Below are positions 55,122 through 64,000 of a stretch of 64,000 nt of DNA, one piece after another. This DNA is from Novosphingobium sp. HII-3. GTDB taxonomy: Bacteria > Pseudomonadota > Alphaproteobacteria > Sphingomonadales > Sphingomonadaceae. Both the position numbers and the translations under genes were made by a program. Numbering within the stretch: the first letter of the stretch is position 1; each line of letters starts with the position of its first letter. The DNA lies in contig NZ_PPSM01000014.1 in the NCBI RefSeq assembly GCF_002916655.1, positions 434,001-498,000 on the forward strand, given 5' to 3'. Below the pieces are notes generated by a model, which saw nothing but the letters and a program-made list of their open reading frames with translations, did not search any database and was not told the DNA's origin.

Positions 55122-56489
55122 ATGGCTTCACGCGCCGACAACATCGCCAGCACGCTCAGCCTGGCCAACTTCTCCAAGGCCACCGAGCTCAAGAACCGCA
55201 TCTGGTTCACCATCGGCGCCCTGATCGTGTTCCGTTTCCTGAGCTTCGTGCCGCTGCCGGGTGTCAATCCGATCGCGCTGCGCGACCTCTACCTGCAGAC
55301 GCAGGGCGGCATTCTCGATCTCTTCAACACGTTCTCGGGCGGTTCTCTGTCGCGCATGAGCCTCATCGCTCTGGGTGTCATGCCGTACATTACTGCTTCC
55401 ATCGTGGTGCAGCTCGCCGCGTCCCTTCACCCGGCGCTCATCGCGCTGAAGAAGGAAGGCGAGGCCGGTCGCAAGAAGCTGAACCAGTACACGCGTTATG
55501 GTACGGTCCTGCTTTGCATCGTGCAGGGTTATGCCATCGCCACCGGTCTGGAAGCCCTGTCGACCTCGCGCGGCCTGACGGCTGTCGTTGATCCGGGCAT
55601 GATGTTTCGTATCGGCGCGGTGATCTCGCTGATCGGCGGCACGATGTTCCTCCTGTGGCTTGGTGAGCAGATCACGTCGCGGGGGATCGGCAACGGCGTT
55701 TCGCTCATCATCATGGCGGGTATCGTCGCGCAGATGCCGACGTTCGCCAGCAATCTGGGCGCGGCTTACGCGGCCGGCGACACGGGTTCGATCCTCATCA
55801 TCGCATTGATCGCGCTTGTTGTAGCGATGATCCTGATGATCTGTTTCATGGAGCGCGCGACCCGTCGCCTCCTGATCCAGTATCCCAAGCGTGCGACCCA
55901 GCGTGGCATGATGCAGGCGGATCGCAGCCACCTCCCGCTGAAGCTGAATACGGCAGGCGTCATTCCGCCGATCTTCGCCAGTTCGCTGCTGCTGCTGCCG
56001 CTGACCATCAGCCAGTTCGCGGGCAATTCGCTGACGCCGGACTCGACGATCGGCAAGATCGTTGTGACTCTCAACCAGTACCTTGCGCATGGCAAGCCGC
56101 TGTACATGCTGCTCTACGCGGCCGGCATCATCTTCTTCTGCTTCTTCTACACGGCGGTTGTGTTTAATCCCGAGGAGACGGCCGAGAACCTGAAGAAGAA
56201 TGGCGGCTTCATACCGGGTATCCGGCCCGGCAAGAACACCGCAACGTACCTGGACTACGTGTTGACCCGCATCACGGTCCTCGGCGCTGCGTACCTGGTG
56301 ATCGTCTGCACGGTTCCGGAATACTTCATGTCGCTGACGGGCTTGCCGCTGCTGTTCATGGGTGGCACCAGCCTGCTGATCGTGGTCAACGTGACCGTCG
56401 ATACGATCACGCAGATCCAGTCGCACCTGTTGGCGCACCAGTATGGCGATCTCATCAAGAAGGCGAAGCTGAAGGGTCGGCTGCGCTGA
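55122..56489 (+). CDS. secY: Preprotein translocase subunit SecY
   Basis: A 455-residue translocon channel with ten membrane helices. The plug and lateral-gate regions (FVPLPGVNPIAL; FNTFSGGSLSRMS; ALGVMPYITASIVVQL) and the cytosolic FNPEETAENLKKNGGFIPGIRPGK loop, which contacts SecA and ribosome, are intact. A 244-bp gap with hairpin precedes it. Confidence 0.98.
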   Translation: MASRADNIASTLSLANFSKATELKNRIWFTIGALIVFRFLSFVPLPGVNPIALRDLYLQTQGGILDLFNTFSGGSLSRMSLIALGVMPYITASIVVQLAASLHPALIALKKEGEAGRKKLNQYTRYGTVLLCIVQGYAIATGLEALSTSRGLTAVVDPGMMFRIGAVISLIGGTMFLLWLGEQITSRGIGNGVSLIIMAGIVAQMPTFASNLGAAYAAGDTGSILIIALIALVVAMILMICFMERATRRLLIQYPKRATQRGMMQADRSHLPLKLNTAGVIPPIFASSLLLLPLTISQFAGNSLTPDSTIGKIVVTLNQYLAHGKPLYMLLYAAGIIFFCFFYTAVVFNPEETAENLKKNGGFIPGIRPGKNTATYLDYVLTRITVLGAAYLVIVCTVPEYFMSLTGLPLLFMGGTSLLIVVNVTVDTITQIQSHLLAHQYGDLIKKAKLKGRLR

Positions 56490-56537
56490 TGCGCGCTAGG
56501 GTCTGACCCATACCGAAGTAGTGAGGGGGTTTACGGC

Positions 56538-57185
56538 GTGAATATCATCCTTCTGGGGCCGCCCGGGGCAGGTAAGGGCACCCAGGCACAGCGCCTGGTG
56601 GACAAGCACGGAATGCGGCAGCTTTCGACCGGCGACATGCTGCGCGCTGCAGTGCGTGCGGGAACGCCGACCGGGCTTGAGGCCAAGGCCGTGATGGAGC
56701 GGGGCGAACTGGTCTCCGACACCATCGTTTCTGCCCTCATTGGCGACGAGCTTGACGCGATGGGGTCCGGCACGGGCGCTATCTTCGACGGGTATCCCCG
56801 GACTGAGGCGCAGGCGATTTCACTCGATGCGATCCTCGCCGAGCGCGGCCGCAAGCTTGACCACGTAATCGAGCTGGAGGTGAACGAGGACGCTCTTGTC
56901 GAGCGGATCACCGGCCGCTTCACGTGCGCGAGCTGCGGCAAGGGCTATCACGACAGCTTCGAGAAGCCGAAGGTCGAGGGCACCTGCGACAGGTGCGGCG
57001 GCCACGAGTTCAAGCGGCGTCCGGACGACAACGCGGAGACCGTGCGCACCCGCATGGCGGAGTATCGCGCGAAGACCGCACCGATTCTGCCGATCTACGA
57101 AGCGCGGGGCATCGTCGCTAAGGTCGATGGCATGGCGGACATGGACGAGGTGACCGCCGCCATCGAAAGCATCGTGGCGGGCTGA
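56538..57185 (+). CDS. adk: Adenylate kinase
   Basis: A 215-residue adenylate kinase (ATP + AMP to 2 ADP). The Walker A loop is GPPGAGKGT, the AMP region has STGDMLRAAV, and FDGYPRTEAQA follows. The LID contains two CxxC pairs (CASCGKGYH ... CDRCGG), the zinc-binding form found in alphaproteobacteria and Gram-positives but not E. coli. It begins 48 nt after secY, the usual secY-adk order. Confidence 0.97.
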   Translation: MNIILLGPPGAGKGTQAQRLVDKHGMRQLSTGDMLRAAVRAGTPTGLEAKAVMERGELVSDTIVSALIGDELDAMGSGTGAIFDGYPRTEAQAISLDAILAERGRKLDHVIELEVNEDALVERITGRFTCASCGKGYHDSFEKPKVEGTCDRCGGHEFKRRPDDNAETVRTRMAEYRAKTAPILPIYEARGIVAKVDGMADMDEVTAAIESIVAG

Positions 57186-57222
57186 CGCCCACGGGTATCT
57201 CGCGACAAACGGGGCAGTATCT

Positions 57223-57951
57223 ATGAGGATGGCGATAGCTGCCGCGTTATTGACGGCCGGACTGGCTCTGCAGCCGATGCCGGCGGTGGCCAGGGTCGCG
57301 CAGGTGGCGAGCGCCGGCTTCGTCGTGCGGCATATCGTCCAGGTCACCGCCAGCCCCGAAGAGGCCTGGGCGGTCCTTACCAGGCCCTCGGTCTGGTGGG
57401 ACGCCGAACACACATGGTCCGGCGAGGCTGCGAACCTGTCGCTGGACGCGCGGGCAGGGGGCTGCTTCTGCGAGATCCTGCCGGCGAAGTCGGGGGACAA
57501 GGCGGGCGGGCGCGGGAGTGTCGAGCACCTTCGCGTCATCTACGCGGAGCCCGGGCGGGCCCTGCGAATGATGGGCGCGCTTGGTCCGTTGCAGTCGGAA
57601 GCTCTGACCGGAACCCTGACGTTCCAGCTCAAGCCTGATCCCAGCGGCACCTCTACGCAGATCCTGCTGGAGTATGTGGTCGGCGGGTACGCCCGTACGG
57701 CTTTCAACCAACTTGCACCTGCGGTCGACGGCGTCCTGGCGAACCAGATGAAGCGACTTGCCCAGAAACTGGGGGGCAGTTTCGCGGAGGCTTTTTCAGG
57801 CATTGATACGGGCATCGACGCCGGGAAAGCCGTCGAGAATGTCGAACCGACCGAAGAGGAAGCGCCGGGCTTGAATACGGCCGTTCCTCCCGGGTTGCTG
57901 CCGCTTTCGGAGTCCCCCGCTCCGCCGACCGGCGCGCCTATAGGTCGCTGA
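57223..57951 (+). CDS. Exported SRPBCC/START-like protein
   Basis: A 242-residue protein: signal peptide (MRMAIAAALLTAGLALQ, cleavage likely after AVA), then a START-like fold beginning FVVRHIVQVTASPEEAWAVLTRPSVWWD and a C-terminal helix (AVDGVLANQMKRLAQKL), ending in a Pro/Glu-rich tail. Typical of ligand-binding SRPBCC proteins, but periplasmic. It lies between adk and rpsM. Start ATG 57223 has only a weak ribosome site. Function unknown. Confidence 0.78.
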   Translation: MRMAIAAALLTAGLALQPMPAVARVAQVASAGFVVRHIVQVTASPEEAWAVLTRPSVWWDAEHTWSGEAANLSLDARAGGCFCEILPAKSGDKAGGRGSVEHLRVIYAEPGRALRMMGALGPLQSEALTGTLTFQLKPDPSGTSTQILLEYVVGGYARTAFNQLAPAVDGVLANQMKRLAQKLGGSFAEAFSGIDTGIDAGKAVENVEPTEEEAPGLNTAVPPGLLPLSESPAPPTGAPIGR

Positions 57952-58284
57952 TCGATCGTCCCGGCGCACCTCCGGTGTAGAGGATCGGCGGGTGGCCTTT
58001 GACGGCTGTGCGGATCTGTATTAAGCATAACTGCATTCCGTCAGGCGTTACGCACCGGTCCCGGGTGCTGCCGGCCGTCGGCGCTGCGGGCGTTGACTTT
58101 GACGCCGAATCATCTTATGCGCCCCCTTCACTCGACAGCAACGGCAAGTCCGGAAGGCCAATACCGCGTGTTCAATGCACCCGCGAGTTACCGCCCACCG
58201 GACCTTTTGCCATTTGACTTTTCCGGGTGTGACAGCGTTGAGATGGGGGTGCGCTGTCGTGCCCCTGTGGAGCAGGAGAATTAA
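57952..58284. other. Gene-free gap before rpsM
   Basis: About 330 bp holding the presumed alpha operon promoter and leader. AGGAG lies 7 nt before the GTG start of rpsM. No small gene or known ribosomal leader motif recognised. Confidence 0.5.
58093..58121 (+). promoter_or_regulatory. Candidate sigma-70 promoter of the alpha operon
   Basis: TTGACT-N17-TATGCG, about 165 bp upstream of rpsM. Good -35, moderate -10, ideal spacing; it is the best candidate in the gap. Confidence 0.45.
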
Positions 58285-58653
58285 GTGGCTCGTATTGCAG
58301 GGGTAAATCTCCCCACCAACAAGCGCGTTATTATCGCGCTGACGTATATCCACGGCATCGGTCGTACCAAGGCCGTCGAAATCGCCGACAAGCTCGGTAT
58401 CGATCATACCCGCCGCGTGCAGGACCTGTCGGACGCCGAAGTGCTGCAGATCCGTGAAACGATCGACGCGGATCACACCGTTGAGGGTGACCTTCGTCGC
58501 GAGACCGCGATGAACATCAAGCGTCTGATGGACCTGGCCTGCTACCGCGGCCTGCGTCACCGCAAGGGTCTCCCGGTTCGCGGCCAGCGCACGCACACCA
58601 ATGCGCGCACCCGCAAGGGCAAGGCCAAGCCGATCGCCGGCAAGAAGAAGTAA
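58285..58653 (+). CDS. rpsM: 30S ribosomal protein S13
   Basis: A 122-residue S13 in the 30S head, contacting P-site tRNA and the subunit bridge. [29 protein letters not shown] start and [28 protein letters not shown] end are typical. GTG start with AGGAG. First gene of the alpha operon. Confidence 0.98.
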   Translation: MARIAGVNLPTNKRVIIALTYIHGIGRTKAVEIADKLGIDHTRRVQDLSDAEVLQIRETIDADHTVEGDLRRETAMNIKRLMDLACYRGLRHRKGLPVRGQRTHTNARTRKGKAKPIAGKKK

Positions 58654-58713
58654 GCCGCGGAGCCGTACAGGCTTTCGGTTTCCCGCAGCGATATTTCGAC
58701 AGGATAGACGAAC

Positions 58714-59103
58714 ATGGCACGCGAACCTCAGCGCATTAAGCGCCGCGAGCGCAAGAACATCACGAGCGGCATTGCCCACGTGAATGCAAGCTTCAACAAC
58801 ACCATGGTGACCATCACCGACGCCCAGGGCAACGCGATTTCGTGGTCCTCGGCAGGCATGATGGGCTTCAAGGGCAGCCGCAAGTCGACGCCGTATGCCG
58901 CTCAGGTGGCCGCGGATGACGCCGGCAAGAAGGCCGCCGAACACGGCGTCCGTACCCTCGAAGTCGAAGTCAAGGGCCCGGGTTCGGGCCGTGAGAGCGC
59001 GCTGCGCGCCCTCCAGGCTGTCGGCTTCACGATTACCTCGATCCGCGACGTCACGCCGATTCCGCACAACGGCGTTCGTCCCTCGAAGCGCCGCCGCGTC
59101 TGA
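58714..59103 (+). CDS. rpsK: 30S ribosomal protein S11
   Basis: A 129-residue S11 of the 30S platform. [35 protein letters not shown] and the C-terminal [22 protein letters not shown], including the Asn-Gly that is isomerised in other bacteria, are present. No rpsD follows; rpoA is next. Confidence 0.98.
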   Translation: MAREPQRIKRRERKNITSGIAHVNASFNNTMVTITDAQGNAISWSSAGMMGFKGSRKSTPYAAQVAADDAGKKAAEHGVRTLEVEVKGPGSGRESALRALQAVGFTITSIRDVTPIPHNGVRPSKRRRV

Positions 59104-59208
59104 TCGAGCTAATGCGGGCGACGACCGGTCGTCGCCCGTCTTCGGAACGTCCCGGGCCTCTCCACCAGGCCTTCGGGGCGTAACCGCCATCACTCCCAGG
59201 GGAAGTCC

Positions 59209-60276
59209 ATGACTGTCAACATCAAGAACTGGCAGGAACTCAAGAAGCCGAACAGCCTTGAGGTCAAGCCGGGACCAGACCCCAAGCTGAAGGCGACCTT
59301 CGTCGCCGAACCTCTCGAGCGCGGCTTCGGTCTGACGCTCGGAAACGCGCTGCGTCGCGTGCTCCTTTCGTCCCTGCAGGGTGCGGCGATCACCTCGATC
59401 AAGATCGAGAACGTACTTCACGAATTCTCGTCGCTTGCCGGCGTGCGTGAAGACGTCACGGACATCGTCCTGAACGTCAAGCAGATCGCTCTCAAGATGC
59501 AGGGCGACGGCCCGAAGCGTCTTCAGCTTTCGGCGACCGGCCCGGCTGCCGTCACGGCTGGCGACATTGCCGTCTCGGGCGACATCGAGGTCATGAACAA
59601 GGACCTGGTGATCTGCCATCTCGACGAGGGCGCGACGCTCAACATGGAGCTGACCGCCGACACGGGCAAGGGCTACGTCCCTGCGGTGTCGAACCGTCCA
59701 GTTGACGCGCCCATCGGCCTGATCCCGGTCGACTCGCTGTACTCGCCTGTTCGCCAGGTGAGCTACAAGGTCGAGAACGCCCGCATCGGTCAGGAACTCG
59801 ATTTCGACAAGCTGAACCTGACTGTCGAGACCGACGGCACCGTGACCCCCGAGGACGCGGTTGCTTACGCCGCTCGCATTCTGCAGGACCAGCTCGCGCT
59901 GTTCGTCCACTTCGAGGACATCGCTCCGGTTGGCGCCTCGCCGATGATCGGCGTCGCTGTCGGCGGCACGACGACCGCGGAAGAAAGCGACACCAATCAG
60001 CTCAACCGTTACCTTCTCAAGAAGGTCGACGAACTGGAGCTGTCGGTGCGTTCGGCGAACTGTCTCAAGAACGACAACATCATCTACATCGGCGATCTGG
60101 TCCAGAAGACCGAAGCCGAGATGCTGCGCACGCCGAACTTCGGCCGCAAGTCGCTCAACGAGATCAAGGAAGTGCTTTCGTCGATGGGTCTGCGCCTCGG
60201 CATGGACATCCCGGGCTGGCCGCCCGAAAACATCGAAGAGATGGCCAAGAAGCTGGAGCAGGAACTGCTCGGCTGA
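59209..60276 (+). CDS. rpoA: DNA-directed RNA polymerase alpha subunit
   Basis: A 355-residue RpoA: N-terminal assembly domain with [32 protein letters not shown] and a C-terminal DNA/activator-binding domain ([47 protein letters not shown]). The domains are linked by an acidic stretch. Followed by its own intrinsic terminator. Confidence 0.98.
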   Translation: MTVNIKNWQELKKPNSLEVKPGPDPKLKATFVAEPLERGFGLTLGNALRRVLLSSLQGAAITSIKIENVLHEFSSLAGVREDVTDIVLNVKQIALKMQGDGPKRLQLSATGPAAVTAGDIAVSGDIEVMNKDLVICHLDEGATLNMELTADTGKGYVPAVSNRPVDAPIGLIPVDSLYSPVRQVSYKVENARIGQELDFDKLNLTVETDGTVTPEDAVAYAARILQDQLALFVHFEDIAPVGASPMIGVAVGGTTTAEESDTNQLNRYLLKKVDELELSVRSANCLKNDNIIYIGDLVQKTEAEMLRTPNFGRKSLNEIKEVLSSMGLRLGMDIPGWPPENIEEMAKKLEQELLG

Positions 60277-60304
60277 TCGGGCGTCCCGAGGCTGACATGA
60301 AGAG

Positions 60305-60333
60305 GGCTCCGCGAGAGATCGCGGGGCCTTTTT
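60305..60333 (+). terminator. Intrinsic terminator between rpoA and rplQ
   Basis: GGCTCCGCGA-GAGA-TCGCGGGGCC (10 bp, one G-T pair) followed by TTTTT. In many bacteria rpoA and rplQ are one transcript; here partial termination would lower rplQ expression or rplQ has its own promoter. Confidence 0.85.
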
Positions 60334-60470
60334 CTTTGGCTTGACTCCTTGCCCGAAATCGGGTTGAGGGCAGCGCTTCACGATAGGTGAACCGGCTTTG
60401 GGCGATGGCCGTACTGCATCGCCCGGCAGGCAGTACCTTGAACGGCTGTCTGACGAACGGAGAAGAGAAC

Positions 60471-60893
60471 ATGCGTCACAAGTATGGCCAGCGCAAGCTG
60501 CAGCGCACCTCTGGCCACCGCGCCGCCCTGCTGCGTAACCTCGCGGCCGCGCTCATCAAGCACGAGCAGATCCAGACGACCACGGCCAAGGCCAAGGAAC
60601 TGCGCCCCTATGTCGAGAAGCTGATCACGCTCGCCAAGCATGGCGGCTTGTCGAACCGCCGTCTGGCCCACGCTCGTCTCATGGACGAAGCGCAGGAAAA
60701 GAAGCTGTTTGAAGTTCTCGCCGAGCGCTACGCTGGTCGTAACGGTGGTTACACCCGCATCATCAAGGCTGGTTACCGCGCCTCGGACGCGGCTCCGGTG
60801 GCGATCATCGAACTGGTTGACCGCGACGTTGCGGCCAAGGGCCAGGACTCGGGTCCGGTGAATAATGACGTCGAGGAATACGCCGAGGCTTAA
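60471..60893 (+). CDS. rplQ: 50S ribosomal protein L17
   Basis: A 140-residue L17: [29 protein letters not shown] start and [26 protein letters not shown] end are typical. The ATG at 60471 has GGAGAAG; the frame is open to 60387. Last gene of the ribosomal block. Confidence 0.98.
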   Translation: MRHKYGQRKLQRTSGHRAALLRNLAAALIKHEQIQTTTAKAKELRPYVEKLITLAKHGGLSNRRLAHARLMDEAQEKKLFEVLAERYAGRNGGYTRIIKAGYRASDAAPVAIIELVDRDVAAKGQDSGPVNNDVEEYAEA

Positions 60894-60923
60894 GCCCGGC
60901 GGCGTCCTTACAGGATCTACGGA

Positions 60924-60956
60924 AGCGGTCGTGAACTTCGGTTCGCGGCCGCTTTT
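60924..60956 (+). terminator. Intrinsic terminator after rplQ
   Basis: A 13-bp stem (A24-C36 of this decade paired with 60941-60953; two G-T pairs), closed by a TTCG tetraloop and followed by TTT. Strong end of the ribosomal gene block. Confidence 0.9.
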
Positions 60957-61135
60957 GCGTGGGAAAGGCCGAAGTGGAGTTCGCCCGCGCCGCCCGCGCG
61001 GAGCACAGTCCCTAAACGCCTGAGCGGTATCGGTGCTGCGGCGGACATAGCTGTTGCGCGGGCCCGGCAGCCTCTCCTTATTTCCCGATCGGCTTTGCGG
61101 CAGCGGAGGCGCCGCTTGACGGTGTGCGGGGGTAG

Positions 61136-62752
61136 ATGAGGATGGGTAAGGGCGAGGACGTGAGCAGGCAGGGCGTATCGCGGGAGGTGCAATGTGCTGA
61201 GCGCGGCTCCGGTCTTCCCGAGGCCGCGGCGACCTTTGCGCAATTCATCCACGCCGTGGCCGCAGCCTATGGTGATGCGCCTGCCGTGACACTGGAGGAC
61301 GGGGGTGAGGTGCTTGCGTCCTTGACGTACCGGGAGCTTGGCGAAAGGTCCGCGCTCCTTGCACGAGGGCTGCTGGCGCAGGGGGTCGGCAAGGGATCGC
61401 GGGTGGGGTTCATCCACGGCAACGGGCCCGGCTTTGCCGTGTGGCTTGCCGCGATCAGCCGGATTGGAGCGATCGCCATTCCGATCAGCACGATGATCCG
61501 GGCGAATGAACTGGTGCGGGTGCTGAGGCAATCGGACATCCAGGGCCTTGTTGTGCAGCGCACGATGCTCGGCAAGGATCTGATCGAGCGGCTGATGGAG
61601 GCGCTGCCGGAACTCGAAGGGCAGGAGCAGGGTAGGCTGCGCCTCCCTTCGGTGCCTTACCTGCGCTGGATCGTATCGGCAGGCACAGCACTGCCCGGCT
61701 GCGTGGGCACCTCCACCTTCCTGACGGACGCGGCCGGGAGCGTGAGCGACGACCTGCTTTGTTCCGTCCAAGCGGAAGTGCATCCGACCGACCAGATGAT
61801 CGAGATCTATACCTCGGGATCAATGGCGCTGCCCAAGGGTGTGCGGCACGGCCATGGGGCGGTGTGCCTGCGCAGCCACACGTTGCGGAAGATGATGGGG
61901 CATGTTGCTGGCAAGCGCGTGCAATGCCCGCTGCCGATGTTCTGGGTGGGTGGCTTGATGATGTACCTTGTGCCCGGGCTCGAAGCCGGCGCGACCGTGG
62001 TGTGTACGGAGCGGACGCTTTCCGACAGCCGCTTTGCGATGGGGTCGGTGCTGGCGGAGGAGGACCTTGCCGCTATTCGCGGGCCAAAGCCCTGGTGGGG
62101 CCTCGGCATGAGCGAGACGCTGGGGCCGTACTCCTGGGGAGACGATTTCCGGGCGCCCGGCCGGCCGGTCTGTGCGCCGATGGATCATTTTGCACCGGGC
62201 TACGATATCCGTGTCGCGGACGGCGATAACCGGCCGGTCACCCCGGGGGAGACTGGCGAGATGCAGGTGCGCGGCTATCCGGTTGCACTCGGGCTGCACA
62301 AGATCGAGCGGGCAGAGCACTTCACGCCGGATGGATACTACCGGACGGGCGACATGTGCCTTGTGGAGGATCGTCCGCAGGGCCGCCGCGTTCATTTCGT
62401 CGGACGAAGCGGAGACATGATCAAGGTATCCGGCTCCAACGTCTCTCCGGCGGAGGTCGAGATGGAGCTTCAGACGTTCGACGCCATCCACGCCGCCTAT
62501 GTCGTCGGCCTGCCTGACCGGGAACGCGGCCATCGCCTTGTGGCGGGCGTCGTCGCGAGGGATGGTGCCGGTTTGGACTTCGCCGTGATCGAGGGCGAGT
62601 TGCGACAGCGCCTATCCAGCTTCAAGGTCCCTCGCGCCTATCTGGAACTTGAGCGAGAAGAGGTGCCTCTGCTGCATTCCAACAAGGTGGCGCGCCGCGA
62701 GCTTGCCCGGATGCTGGCGGAGCGGCTTGACCGACAGGACGGTCAAGCCTGA
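61136..62752 (+). CDS. ANL-superfamily acyl-CoA synthetase-like protein, internally shortened
   Basis: A 538-residue AMP-forming ligase. Core motifs: P-loop IYTSGSMALPKGVRHGH, A5-like GYYRTGD, hinge GRSGDMIKVSGSNVSPAEVE and the catalytic Lys in LHSNKVARREL. Between the PMFWVGGLMMYLVPGLEAGATVV helix and the GLGMSETLGPYSW motif there are only about 30 residues, where relatives have roughly 80-90; the part after VTxxxxxP through the SLRxxxxxG strand is missing. No frameshift is visible. It may be a variant or weakened enzyme. Substrate unknown, likely a fatty or terpenoid acid. Confidence 0.82.
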   Translation: MRMGKGEDVSRQGVSREVQCAERGSGLPEAAATFAQFIHAVAAAYGDAPAVTLEDGGEVLASLTYRELGERSALLARGLLAQGVGKGSRVGFIHGNGPGFAVWLAAISRIGAIAIPISTMIRANELVRVLRQSDIQGLVVQRTMLGKDLIERLMEALPELEGQEQGRLRLPSVPYLRWIVSAGTALPGCVGTSTFLTDAAGSVSDDLLCSVQAEVHPTDQMIEIYTSGSMALPKGVRHGHGAVCLRSHTLRKMMGHVAGKRVQCPLPMFWVGGLMMYLVPGLEAGATVVCTERTLSDSRFAMGSVLAEEDLAAIRGPKPWWGLGMSETLGPYSWGDDFRAPGRPVCAPMDHFAPGYDIRVADGDNRPVTPGETGEMQVRGYPVALGLHKIERAEHFTPDGYYRTGDMCLVEDRPQGRRVHFVGRSGDMIKVSGSNVSPAEVEMELQTFDAIHAAYVVGLPDRERGHRLVAGVVARDGAGLDFAVIEGELRQRLSSFKVPRAYLELEREEVPLLHSNKVARRELARMLAERLDRQDGQA

Positions 62753-62760
62753 CGCGCCGG

Positions 62761-63384
62761 CTAGTCGTCGTCGCCCTGGTGAGCGGGGAGGCCAAGCGAC
62801 CAGTGTATCGCCGCTCCGCGCAGGCTGAAGCCGGCAAGTACCGCTATAGCCCACGTCAGCGGCGCTGAGAGACCGAGCGCGATGCCGAGGCTGGCGAGGC
62901 TGGCGGCAAGCGCGGCGGCAGTGACGTAAAGCTCCGGTCGCATCAGGATCGAGGGTTGCCCGGCCAGAACGTCGCGCACGATGCCGCCAATGCAACCGGT
63001 GATGACCCCCATCAACACGGCGGGGACGGGCGGTACGCCCCAGTGCAGGGCCTTGATCGTGCCGAATACGGCATAGACCGCCAGACCGAGCGCGTCCGCC
63101 CATTCCAGTAGCTGCCCGCGCCACCAGCGAACAGGCGTAAACCAGGCGAGGAGCGCCACGGCAAGGCAGACGGGGGCCACCAGCGGGTCGTGAACCCAGA
63201 ACACCGGGGCGCCGATGAGCAGGTCACGCAGCGATCCACCACCCACGCCCGTGATCAGTGCAAAGAAGGCGACCGTCACGAACGTCTGGCGCAGCTGTGC
63301 CGCCGCAAGTGCACCCGTCAACGCAAAGACAGCGATACCGAGCAAGTCGAGGGCCGGTGGCAGGGCGGGCGAGGGCGGGATCAT
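62761..63384 (-). CDS. TRIC-type trimeric intracellular cation channel family protein (UPF0126)
   Basis: A 207-residue inner-membrane protein with six or seven helices and the repeat signature of the family: DLLGIAVFALTGALAAAQ and GVGGGSLRDLLIG in the first half, AVFGTIKALHWGVPPVPAVLMG and GCIGGIVRDVLAGQPSIL in the second. Bacterial members form potassium-conducting trimers. It ends 9 bp from the convergent acyl-CoA synthetase gene. Confidence 0.9.
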   Translation of the reverse strand: MIPPSPALPPALDLLGIAVFALTGALAAAQLRQTFVTVAFFALITGVGGGSLRDLLIGAPVFWVHDPLVAPVCLAVALLAWFTPVRWWRGQLLEWADALGLAVYAVFGTIKALHWGVPPVPAVLMGVITGCIGGIVRDVLAGQPSILMRPELYVTAAALAASLASLGIALGLSAPLTWAIAVLAGFSLRGAAIHWSLGLPAHQGDDD

Positions 63385-63468
63385 GGCCGGGCTGGTAGCA
63401 TGACGAGCAGCACTTGACCCACATTCAATTTACGATACACAGCGGATCATAAGAGTGGAGCGGGCCGC

Positions 63469-64000
63469 ATGAACTACGAGACTGCCGACTGGTACAGCGA
63501 CGTGTCGCTTGTGGATGATCCACACGCCTATTTCGACCACCTGCGGCAAAAGGGCTCCGTCGTTCCCTTGCCTCACCGGGGGGCGGTGGCCGTGGTCGGC
63601 TACGAGGAAACGGTGCAGCTTCTGCTCGATACCGAACACTTCTCCGAGATCAACGCGGTCACGGGCGGGATGGTCGAACTGCCTTTCACACCGGAGGGGG
63701 ACGACATCGGACCGGAGCTGGAAGCCCACCGCAAGCAGATCGCGTTTGCCGACCAGATCGTGGCGGAGCAGGGCGCTCGCCATGCCGACCTGCGCTCGAT
63801 CCTTTCGCGGCTGTTCACGCCCAGCCGGTTGAAGCAGCTCCAGCCTCAACTCGCCGCGACAGCGGAGGGACTGATCGACGAGTTCCACAAGGATGGCCGC
63901 GTCGATATCGTGCGCCAGTACGGCAGCCCTTACGGTGCCCTCGTGATCTCCGACCTTCTCGGCCTGTCAGAAGGCACCCGCGCAAAGTTTCGTGGACTTC
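63469..64000 (+). CDS. Cytochrome P450, N-terminal part (cut by window end)
   Basis: The first 177 codons of a P450; no stop before the window end. It starts NYETADWYSDVSLVDDPHAYFDHLR, then AVVGYEETVQLLLDTEHFSEINAVTGG, and the C-helix region HADLRSILSRLFTPSRLKQLQPQL and VISDLLGLSEGTRAKF are typical of soluble bacterial P450s. The heme loop is outside. GGAG precedes the ATG. Second P450 gene of the window; it is not adjacent to the first and need not share its substrate. Confidence 0.85.
   Translation, partial: MNYETADWYSDVSLVDDPHAYFDHLRQKGSVVPLPHRGAVAVVGYEETVQLLLDTEHFSEINAVTGGMVELPFTPEGDDIGPELEAHRKQIAFADQIVAEQGARHADLRSILSRLFTPSRLKQLQPQLAATAEGLIDEFHKDGRVDIVRQYGSPYGALVISDLLGLSEGTRAKFRGL

Overview
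The window is chromosomal DNA of a high-G+C alphaproteobacterium, most probably a Sphingomonadales member (Novosphingobium/Sphingobium/Sphingomonas type). The call rests on a complete PhyR-NepR-EcfG general stress response locus, HWE-family histidine kinases, a rpmD-rplO-secY-adk-rpsM gene order, and many sphingomonad-type catabolic and envelope genes. Genus is inference; no 16S gene is present.

Region by region. (1) 1-2.5 kb: 3' end of proB, an SDR-type epimerase and a bile-acid:sodium-symporter-family transporter. (2) 2.5-13.7 kb: an accessory catabolic/sulfur region with cytochrome P450, DUF1214 protein, sulfotransferase, MFS transporter, TauE/SafE exporter, YezD, Rrf2 regulator, TauD-type dioxygenase, TonB-like protein, SRPBCC protein and a KstD-like flavoprotein. 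(3) 13.8-28.4 kb: a general stress response island with a GlsB/YeaQ protein, a lipoprotein, SodB, EcfG-NepR, a CHASE-HWE kinase, PhyR, a second EcfG-type sigma factor, a response regulator, stress protein 26-like and hemerythrin proteins, topoisomerase IB, heme oxygenase plus bacteriophytochrome, and a Crp/Fnr regulator. (4) 28.5-36.2 kb: PhoX-type phosphatase behind Pho-box-like repeats, an exported KatG, a Rieske oxygenase and an unknown HTH-like protein. (5) 36.4-38.1 kb: a visibly A+T-richer reverse transcriptase gene of the Abi/UG defence type. (6) 38.8-60.9 kb: the str, S10, spc and alpha ribosomal operons, including two non-ribosomal envelope genes. (7) 61.1-64 kb: an acyl-CoA synthetase-like gene, a TRIC-type channel and the start of another P450.

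The most striking observation is in region 3. Four divergent intergenic regions each carry the same symmetric 27-28 bp element, GGAAC-N17-GTTCC or a close variant. Read on either strand it is an EcfG promoter (-35 GGAAC, N16, -10 xGTT), so the -35 of one promoter overlaps the -10 of the other. One of them lies between phyR and ecfG2 and appears to drive a ~100-nt small RNA that has a C-rich hairpin loop and a strong intrinsic terminator. In structure and position it resembles Caulobacter GsrN. Ordinary one-directional EcfG promoters precede ecfG2, the stress protein 26-like gene and the glsB-like gene. PhyK-like kinase, PhyR, NepR and EcfG would form the partner-switch core. The bacteriophytochrome may add light input, and SodB, KatG, hemerythrin and TopIB are plausible protective outputs. 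All regulatory assignments are sequence readings without experimental support.
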